From Chloroflexota bacterium (GTDB lineage: Bacteria > Chloroflexota > Anaerolineae > Anaerolineales > Anaerolineaceae), in assembly GCA_021825925.1 (NCBI GenBank), contig JAKAFP010000002.1, positions 310,001 to 374,000 of the forward strand: a stretch of DNA of 64,000 nt. Reading direction: 5' to 3'. The notes beneath the pieces are model-generated. The model ran no database searches, had not been told where the DNA came from, and was given only the letters and a program-made list of their open reading frames with translations. Below, piece by piece: positions 59,101-64,000 of the stretch. Numbering within the stretch: position 1 is the stretch's first letter; the number at the start of each line of letters is the position of its first letter. The translations under genes were made by a program, and so were the position numbers.

Positions 59101-61103
59101 TTAATGAAAAAGATGAAAATATACAATCTTTTTACAATTTGTATGAAAGGATTCCGTCAAAACTTCTCAAATTAGTTGTAATCAGTCAAGTGGCGTTGTC
59201 GTTATTGAGAAATGATTACGTCGAAGAAGCAAATTTTATAATACAAGAAAAAATCATACCAGGTCTGCAGAACTGTTGTGTATCTAATCTAAAATCGACA
59301 GTAATATCAGATATTGCTTTAGTTTTATATGAATATAGCCCTGATGAGGCAAAACTTTGGGTAGATAGATTATCTTACAACTTAAGAAATATTACTTGGG
59401 TGAAAGTTGTTCAACGGATCCTTACTCAGTCTTATATATGTGACCAATACTTTGATGTAGCTCCAAAATCAACAATAACCCTTAATATTGCTAACCAAAT
59501 AATAAATATCATATCAAATATTGAACGAGATCAAGAAATATATAGTGTCACAAGTTATTTTTGTAAAGTCATTTCAGAAGACACAAACAAACTTACTATT
59601 TATCAAAAAATAGATTTATTAACAAAACTTGAGGGGATTGTAACTAATAAATTGCCAGATCCTCTAAATATTACCCATTCTGGTTACTTGGCATTATGTT
59701 TAGGGGAAATTGATGTTTCTAAACAAAAATCTGCGAAACACTTAAAACAACTTGCGCCAAAAAGTATAGGTAAGATTATCAACATTACAAATGGTATTCA
59801 AAATGATGCTGATCGAGTGCTTGTCTTCAGTGAATTGGGTCTGCTTTATCAAAAAAACCAAACAGAAGCTATCAACAGGATGCTAGAAGATGCCCTTAAG
59901 GATATTAACAAAATTGAAAACACGAAGGACAGATTGGGGCGTTTAGAAAATATTGCAGAAAATTATGGGCAGTTGCGAAATACCACAAAAGCAACCGAAG
60001 TTATAAAAATGACAAGTAAATTGATTGAAACCCTGGAAGGTGTAGAAAAAGATAAAATACTTTCTTCAATGATTCAAACAGCATATCAATTTGATAAAGA
60101 AATCGCTTCAGAATTAACAGAAAAAATTGAGACAGGTTCAATACAATATCAGGTTGACTTATCAAAAAAAGCACACGAATTATCAAAATCCCCACAAAAA
60201 ATAAGCACTTTACAAAATAACGAGATTAATCATGAACTTCTAAACGAAGCAGCAATAAAAATGAACAAAGCAATTGCAGGTAGAAGAAATGTTTCTCTAC
60301 CAAAAGAAATAATTGTGGAGTGGTTATCAAAAGTTTCTAAATTTGAATTTTCTAAAGTACAAGAAGTTTTTAATTGGGCTATTGATTCATTAATTTTACA
60401 ATCGCCAAATTCAGATCTTAATAATCTGTCGAAGACAATTTTTACCTCGTTATTAGAATGCAATAAATTGTTAATAATGTTTGGAAGCAATTTATCAAAT
60501 TTCTCAACAATACCCGATGATTTAAAAATAAATTTTCAAGGTTATTCAGTAAATAAAAAGTTATTTAAAGTAGGGGACAGAAAAAAGGCTTTAGATTATA
60601 TTACTGAATGGATTAAGGAAAACGTAAAACAAGAGATAGTGATATGTGATCCCTATTTTGATTTAGATCAATTATGGCTAATTCAAGCTATTCCTAATAA
60701 TATTAAAATTCGATTATTGTGCTCAATTGCTAAATTTGATTCGATACTTAAAAAGCATAAATTTGGAGATTTAAATTCAAGGGAACTAATTAAAAAGCAA
60801 AAAGAATTAATTAAAAATGCATTCGAATCAAATTGGTATGATTTAAGTAAACAAACACCACCAACCACGTTGGTTATCATTCATAACAGTTTATATAACG
60901 ACGATGAATTTCATGATCGGTTTATTCTATCTGTTGATTCTGGTATTTCAATAGGTACTTCATTAAATGGTTTAGGTAACAAAGAATGTTTTATTACAAC
61001 TCTTCCTAAAGAAGATGTTGAAAATATCTATTCACAATATATTTATCCAAAAATCTCACTTGAGAAAATATTTGCAGATGTCATTTATTTTGATATTGAT
61101 TAA
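56199..61103 (+). CDS. Very large STAND-like NTPase with alpha-solenoid and PLD-like C-terminus
   Basis: 1634 residues from the ATG at 56199 (AAGGTGG 9 bases upstream; GTG at 56187 also in frame). Walker A IIGPTGSGKTTF at about 45-56, Walker B-like YFVIDGIEKIF near 140-150, ILSLEKSKVESNLV winged-helix-like part near 295. Residues about 330-1470 are helical repeats (e.g. DRVLVFSELGLLYQKNQTEAINRML, RLGRLENIAENYGQLRNTTKATEVI). Residues about 1490-1634 resemble a phospholipase-D-like fold: EIVICDPYFDLDQLWLI and near 1572 HDRFILSVDSGISIGTSLNGLG, an HKD-like site with Arg in place of Lys. The order sensor-type NTPase, solenoid, effector matches anti-phage STAND proteins. AT-rich with codon use unlike the neighbours, so probably acquired by transfer. 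A single-gene defence system is inference. Confidence 0.75.
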   Translation: MKPNNNLTIYSHTFPETSITSEILLDSKIREIERLFMIDDEKVMIIGPTGSGKTTFLMQFVKSKSTNCFSYFFSDNYWELQPTSFIISLCNQMSKYLGNNEIQNETLFETKLDIEKQKRMFQSLYQSVIEKIKITNEVCYFVIDGIEKIFQESVDKELCNLIQLPTNPKGLYFLGSINSSATNLLQFKYKPVEPHYFSLIETIKYLEKENLSENQIVLLQNWSGGVPGLLMIARQMIKESLSSIEEIISEPKNFEKLLENQWNYLFKEITEEQIELMCLIAYSIVPLSIDNIVSILSLEKSKVESNLVKTVILKLQTDGTYVFYPESYKSFVKNKLAKKKTYILNKLINYYKLINEKISRFLLPQYFNAEENYGELSKLLTPDYLLELTLENNDISIAQNNLENTIELAKQNQDIGIIKFVTINSQFHELSDQLFGISEVEALVSLKKFDKALEYAYSTKILTMRIRLLAKIYSTMEKAGQIVLQKAIDELVLETEKLDIETIDSETIINTAADLFPLLPDISTQLVEKAKNKESKQSPVELFALFNSVNSEDPQSENLLSKISSNEIRDYALSHSPWLAKLSVEDVLTKAEAIKNTKAKEYLLRHWCNENHSNPELDQVIQKTLDVLTSDPNYRVPLRNLRQLSASICFCNQENRGNLIQRFEIPLFSSLQSPFEEKIRLQLNFIEAIYSVSEDEAFLRMKNVFETIITTPIDIDVLCYCFSRIIVTLTKVDNGDKLNLKRIVYDKLQDGFIRLINNSASQLDVTKRVLRSLATVDVELALTLSSLLNSVERRDVGIQEVLTSYIQTNIKCYSQDIVIKSIFTIIDSKIQESVINKIVELVTKASDFFCQKDYQFCVEILEKLTDPIIKAKGFSYLLSIPLTTDKNQQVFEKLLDSWEQIDIIWMKIECAYSMVCHIAEANYQMAQDLFDRAAALARTTSLANQSIGIMYYETLRSAAKLFGKFNPINEKDENIQSFYNLYERIPSKLLKLVVISQVALSLLRNDYVEEANFIIQEKIIPGLQNCCVSNLKSTVISDIALVLYEYSPDEAKLWVDRLSYNLRNITWVKVVQRILTQSYICDQYFDVAPKSTITLNIANQIINIISNIERDQEIYSVTSYFCKVISEDTNKLTIYQKIDLLTKLEGIVTNKLPDPLNITHSGYLALCLGEIDVSKQKSAKHLKQLAPKSIGKIINITNGIQNDADRVLVFSELGLLYQKNQTEAINRMLEDALKDINKIENTKDRLGRLENIAENYGQLRNTTKATEVIKMTSKLIETLEGVEKDKILSSMIQTAYQFDKEIASELTEKIETGSIQYQVDLSKKAHELSKSPQKISTLQNNEINHELLNEAAIKMNKAIAGRRNVSLPKEIIVEWLSKVSKFEFSKVQEVFNWAIDSLILQSPNSDLNNLSKTIFTSLLECNKLLIMFGSNLSNFSTIPDDLKINFQGYSVNKKLFKVGDRKKALDYITEWIKENVKQEIVICDPYFDLDQLWLIQAIPNNIKIRLLCSIAKFDSILKKHKFGDLNSRELIKKQKELIKNAFESNWYDLSKQTPPTTLVIIHNSLYNDDEFHDRFILSVDSGISIGTSLNGLGNKECFITTLPKEDVENIYSQYIYPKISLEKIFADVIYFDID

Positions 61104-61430
61104 CTTTCATATCATTAGAGTCAAAGAAAACTTATTTGATTTACTGTCCCCTTCTTGACACGTGGATTATAATTAAATTATAGAACATTTATTCTTATAT
61201 TTTTTATCAATAGATCCCCTGCCGAGTTGTTTAGTCGAATTGTTTTTGTAAAACATATCTATACCTGTGCAGAACGACCAATTCGTTTTCTTTGTTTTCG
61301 ATTTTCTTCTGAAACAAAAACGAATCAAATTTGATCTCAATTTTGGGCAAAAAATGGTTCGAATACAAAGAAACAAATAAACAAAGGTTTTCTCCGCGCC
61401 ATCCGCGCCTCCGCGAGAGAAAAAGTTTTA
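61104..61430. other. AT-rich gap after the STAND-like gene
   Basis: No gene or clear terminator is visible. From 61389 there is a CTCCGCG...CCTCCGCG decayed repeat of the same kind as at 33404. Confidence 0.5.
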
Positions 61431-61440
61431 TCCAAATTGA

Positions 61441-61950
61441 GCGAGGGCGAATGCCATTCGCCCCTACACGGATATGACGTTATGATTGTGGAATGATAGA
61501 GTTATCCAAATCGAGAGTGGGCGATTCATGAATCGCCCCTACGTGGATATGACATGGTAGATTGTGGAGTGATAGAGCTATCCAGATCAAGCGCGGGCGA
61601 CCTGCAGGTCGCCCCTACACGAAAATGACATGGTGATTTGTGGAGTCATGAGTTTATCCGAATCGAGCGAGGGCTTGGCACGCCAAGCCCCTACACGGAA
61701 ATGACGTGGTGATTTATTGAGTGATGGGGTTATCCGAATCGAGCGAGGGTGAATGCCATTCGCCCCAACACGGAAATGACATGGTGGTTTGTGGAGTGAT
61801 GGGGTTATCCGAATCGAGAGCGGGCGATTCATGAATCGCCCCTACGTGGATATGACATGGTAGATTGTGGAGTGATGTGGTTTTCCGAATCAAGCGAGGG
61901 CAGGTCGCGGACCTGCCCCTACATGGAATTAACGCGGTGGTTCGCAGGGA
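61441..61950 (-). repeat. Array B: seven units of the same ~76-bp repeat, inverted relative to array A
   Basis: Cores at 61445-61463, 61519-61538, 61595-61614, 61671-61690, 61747-61765, 61822-61841 and 61898-61918. The spacing is 74, 76, 76, 76, 75 and 76 bases. Half-arms are GGGCGAATG, GGGCGATTCA, GGGCGACCTG, GGGCTTGGCA, GGGTGAATG, GGGCGATTCA and GGGCAGGTC. Each is matched by its complement in the other half, including one G-U-type change in unit 5. Read on the minus strand the flanks GTGTAGGGGC before and GGATAACCCC after match array A. No reading frame in this stretch is credible. Confidence 0.92.
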
Positions 61951-61977
61951 GATGGAAGAAACAATTCTCTAATCACT

Positions 61978-62019
61978 GTTCTCGGTTCTCGGATCTCGGT
62001 TCTCGGATCTCGGTTCTCT
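61978..62019. repeat. Short tandem repeat before msrA
   Basis: GGTTCTCGGATCTC-type 14-base units, about three copies, ending 5 bases before the msrA -35 box. Confidence 0.85.
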
Positions 62020-62023
62020 ATTT

Positions 62024-62052
62024 TTGATTTTATTGACAATTTAGACTACAAT
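62024..62052 (+). promoter_or_regulatory. msrA promoter, predicted leaderless or near-leaderless
   Basis: TTGATT (62024-62029), a 17-bp spacer, TACAAT (62047-62052), then 7 bases to the ATG. No Shine-Dalgarno sequence. Confidence 0.65.
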
Positions 62053-62059
62053 TGTCCAA

Positions 62060-62605
62060 ATGAATACTCAACTTCAACAAACCGTGCTTGCCGGCGGATG
62101 CTTCTGGTGTCTTGAAGCGGTCTTTGACCAGGTCAGGGGGGTCACAGACGTTGTTTCAGGCTACTCTGGCGGCAAACGCCCACACCCCACTTACGAACAG
62201 GTCTGCAGCGGCGCCACGGGTCATGCCGAGGCCGTGCAGATCACCTTCGACCCTGCCGTCATCCCCTTTACGGACCTTTTGCACATCTTTTTCACCATCC
62301 ACGACCCAACCACGCTCAACCGCCAGGGCGCGGATGTCGGTACCCAATACCGTTCTGCCATCTTCTACGCCAACGAAGCGCAAAAAACGGAAGCTGAAAA
62401 AGTCATCGCTGAACTGACTGCAGAAAAGCTCTTTTACAACCCCATTGTCACCCAACTCGTACCGTTCGAAGCCTTCTACCCAGCCGAGGAATATCATCAG
62501 GAATACTTTGCCCGCAATCCCAGCCAGGGGTACTGCCAGTTCGTGGTCGCGCCCAAGGTAGCCAAGTTCAAGCAGAAGTACGCTCATTATCTCATTAGGG
62601 ACTAG
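62060..62605 (+). CDS. msrA: Peptide-methionine (S)-S-oxide reductase MsrA
   Basis: 181 residues. Catalytic motif [11 protein letters not shown] (Cys near residue 14-15), then [61 protein letters not shown] and EEYHQEYF. It reduces methionine-S-sulfoxide in free and protein form using thioredoxin. A second cysteine (QGYCQF) near residue 155 could resolve the disulfide. Stand-alone gene with a leaderless-type promoter. Confidence 0.96.
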   Translation: MNTQLQQTVLAGGCFWCLEAVFDQVRGVTDVVSGYSGGKRPHPTYEQVCSGATGHAEAVQITFDPAVIPFTDLLHIFFTIHDPTTLNRQGADVGTQYRSAIFYANEAQKTEAEKVIAELTAEKLFYNPIVTQLVPFEAFYPAEEYHQEYFARNPSQGYCQFVVAPKVAKFKQKYAHYLIRD

Positions 62606-62906
62606 GGATGAGGGATGAGGGATTTGTGTTAAAGAACTACAAGTATCGTAATTAATGTATCTACAATTCCTAATTACCAATTACAGTTCACGATTTACCA
62701 TTCAAGAATTACAGTTCACGAATTACTCCTCCCAAGAATCACTATTAAGTTGACCTGAATTGCCTGCTTTATAGCGATGCATTAAAGTCCAGACTCTGTT
62801 AATATGAGATCAATTCTCCTTCTTGATGGTTTTGGGTAATAAAGTGCAAACAACAGGACAATAAGCAACACGCCAAGATTTTTTACAGGTAGATTAGCGG
62901 TGCCGT

Positions 62907-62941
62907 AAATGACAAAGACCTCAGACAGGTCTTTGTCATTT
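62907..62941 (+). terminator. Strong hairpin between msrA and the secreted-protein genes
   Basis: AAATGACAAAGACCT (62907-62921) pairs with AGGTCTTTGTCATTT (62927-62941), 15 perfect pairs with a 5-base loop. It lies 300 bases after msrA; the stretch between holds AATTACAGTTCACGA-type decayed repeats and no gene. Confidence 0.7.
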
Positions 62942-63020
62942 AAATTGGTGATCCTTCACATCCATTCAGACCAAGTTAACTGCATCGCTTATCAGTCCAC
63001 TGTTTTAACCGTCAAATAAA

Positions 63021-63050
63021 CACACCCCAAGTGACTAAACTTGGGGTGTG
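63021..63050 (-). terminator. Terminator of the 174-residue secreted protein
   Basis: CACACCCCAAGT (63021-63032) pairs with ACTTGGGGTGTG (63039-63050), with a 6-base loop. On the minus strand it is followed by TTTATTT. Confidence 0.8.
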
Positions 63051-63077
63051 ATATCTCTGATAGGAGGATTTTTGTGT

Positions 63078-63602
63078 TTAGTCAATAATAATTGGGGCTT
63101 CAGTCGGAACTTCTGTAGGAGGAAGTCCATAATTGCCGATAATCAAGGCGTAGGTGCCGTTGCCAACACCACTAACCGTTGCCCAGGTCATGCTGTCGTC
63201 ACCGGTGGGAAGCACGGTCTTGGTAGCCAGTTTCACCCATTTTGTGCCGCTCCACATGTAAACGCTACCCGTCCACTTGAAATTATAGAACTTGTAGTCA
63301 AAACTGAGACTGACAGTCTCGCCAGCTTTCAACCCGCTGACCTTGAGTCCACTGCCACTAAATTGACCCTGGCTTGGACCGAAACCCTTGGGATAGACCA
63401 AACCATCTTGTTCAAAGGTTCCAGGCAGATACTGTGGAGATAACACCAAAGAAGTGTATTTCTCCCCACTAAAGGCCGGTTTCACAACCGGATCGGCCAA
63501 ACCAGTTGAAGGATCAGCCATTGCAAAAGCAAGACTAAAAGTCAATGTCAACAATCCAACTACTAAAAGTGATGCAAGTAATACCTTACCAGTCTTTTTC
63601 AT
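63078..63602 (-). CDS. Secreted protein, tandem paralog 1, unknown family
   Basis: 174 residues. Residues 1-28 form a Sec signal peptide (KVLLASLLVVGLLTLTFSLAFAMA). The mature part has one beta-rich domain: SGLKVSGLKAGETVSLSFDYKFYNFKWTGSVYMWSGTKWVKL, then SMTWATVSGVGNGTYALIIGNYG and a Pro/Glu-rich end (TEVPTEAPIIID). No cysteine. The WTGxxYxWxGTKWxKL and GTYALI elements recall the secreted proteins at 6390 and 7959 (WVGKIMQYKDGKWTKL; GVYSLFG), so these may share a fold. A terminator and the next paralog follow or precede it on the same strand. Confidence 0.8.
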   Translation of the reverse strand: MKKTGKVLLASLLVVGLLTLTFSLAFAMADPSTGLADPVVKPAFSGEKYTSLVLSPQYLPGTFEQDGLVYPKGFGPSQGQFSGSGLKVSGLKAGETVSLSFDYKFYNFKWTGSVYMWSGTKWVKLATKTVLPTGDDSMTWATVSGVGNGTYALIIGNYGLPPTEVPTEAPIIID

Positions 63603-63681
63603 TTTTTATCCTTTTTTATAATTTAGACCTTATTTATCTTAATTATATCCAAAAAACAAAAAAGTCAATCCCCCAAAATAT

Positions 63682-63717
63682 TAAAAAAACTCTCCGGCAA
63701 CAAGGCACCAGAGAGTT
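63682..63717 (-). terminator. Terminator of the partial secreted-protein gene
   Basis: AACTCTC (63688-63694) pairs with GAGAGTT (63711-63717), with further inner pairs GCC/GGC. On the minus strand it is followed by TTTTTTAAT. Confidence 0.7.
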
Positions 63718-63743
63718 GAAACACAAAAAGCAATTAGTGATTT

Positions 63744-64000
63744 CTAGGTGGGATCTGTCGCAGCTACAGTCGGAACACCGTAATTGCCGATGATCAAAGC
63801 ATAGGTGCCATTGCCAACGCCTGCTGCCGTTGCCCAGGTGACCTGTTCGTCACCGACCGGTGCAACAACCTTGGTCACCAATTTCACCCATTTGGTGCCG
63901 TTCCATTTGTAGATGCTGCCCTTCCACATATAGTTGGAGAACTTGAAATCAAATTTAATATTGACCGTTTCGCCTACTTTAAGGCCGCTGATGGTCAGTC
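63744..64000 (-). CDS. Secreted protein, tandem paralog 2, 5' end outside the window
   Basis: The stop is at 63744. The frame is open to the window edge and continues past 64000; upstream of the in-frame ATG at 63929 the sequence still aligns with the neighbour (LTISGLKVGETVNIKFDFKFSNYMWKGSIYKWNGTKWVKLVTK against LKVSGLKAGETVSLSFDYKF). It ends GVPTVAATDPT. The two are tandem duplicates on the minus strand with separate terminators. Confidence 0.85.
   Translation of the reverse strand, partial: LTISGLKVGETVNIKFDFKFSNYMWKGSIYKWNGTKWVKLVTKVVAPVGDEQVTWATAAGVGNGTYALIIGNYGVPTVAATDPT

Noticed and set aside
61587..61832. 81-codon minus-strand frame with repeated residues
   Set aside because: It is a translation of repeat array B; the apparent peptide repeat simply reflects the 76-bp period.
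61441..61950. CRISPR array
   Set aside because: The period of about 76 bases and conserved stretch of about 50 bases look array-like, but the variable part is palindromic, some cores recur (GGGCGATTCA twice here and once in array A), and there are no cas genes.
1..64000. tRNA or rRNA genes
   Set aside because: I looked for cloverleaf-type and rRNA-like sequence in the gaps and saw none that I could support.

Overview
The window looks like a chromosomal segment of a bacterium of the phylum Chloroflexota, most probably class Anaerolineae. The basis is the style of the proteins rather than a marker gene: a MalT-type LuxR regulator with small satellite proteins, a FtsX-type ABC exporter, a CruF-like carotenoid protein, a Gmad2 lipoprotein and a division/wall cluster that includes a CvpA-like gene and a FtsQ with a long basic N-terminal tail. 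No rRNA, tRNA or CRISPR array was found. Most of the DNA is of medium GC. Two stretches are visibly AT-rich: about 6.2-8.7 kb and about 55.6-61.4 kb.

Region by region. 0-6.2 kb: two membrane proteins, a DUF1028 protein, a class 1 isoprenoid-synthase-like protein and an ATP-grasp enzyme. 6.2-8.5 kb: two related secreted proteins with clear terminators. 8.7-12.1 kb: an SPL-type radical SAM protein, a DppB/DppC permease pair and a small membrane protein. 12.3-19.4 kb: a minus-strand cassette (MalT-type regulator, three small proteins, an MFS transporter, a membrane protein, a C_GCAxxG_C_C protein). It is bounded on the left by a truncated copy of the comM 5' end and on the right by intact comM. 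20.9-25.4 kb: mixed metabolic and membrane genes. 25.8-33.3 kb: a seven-gene block of two paralogous 103-residue proteins, a radical SAM/SPASM enzyme, two ABC ATPases (one fused to a cyclic-nucleotide-binding-like domain), a large FtsX-type permease and an HlyD-type lipoprotein. This is a candidate peptide-modification and export system. 33.5-36.6 kb: a nitroreductase-like protein, a membrane protein, a CruF-like protein and a Gmad2 lipoprotein.

36.6-54.3 kb is a compact dcw (division and cell wall) operon: mraZ, rsmH, ftsL-like, ftsI, murF, mraY, murD, ftsW, murG, cvpA-like, murC, a 64-residue unknown, murB, ddl, ftsQ, ftsA, ftsZ. Many stop and start codons overlap. It is headed by a consensus promoter followed directly by three 10-bp-spaced MraZ boxes. 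murE is absent. nrdR follows.

55.1-62 kb: one very large AT-rich gene (STAND-like NTPase, long alpha-solenoid, PLD-like C-terminus; probable defence protein). It lies between two arrays of the same roughly 75-bp repeat, and the arrays are in opposite orientations. Each repeat unit carries a palindrome whose core sequence changes from unit to unit while remaining self-complementary. msrA and two tandem secreted proteins, distantly similar to those at 6-8 kb, close the window.

The observations I rate highest are the inverted variable-core palindrome arrays around the STAND gene, the radical SAM/small-protein/ABC operon, the comM-bounded cassette, and a set of genes (comM, msrA, the SPL-type radical SAM gene) whose -10 boxes lie only 6-7 nt before the ATG, which predicts leaderless mRNAs.
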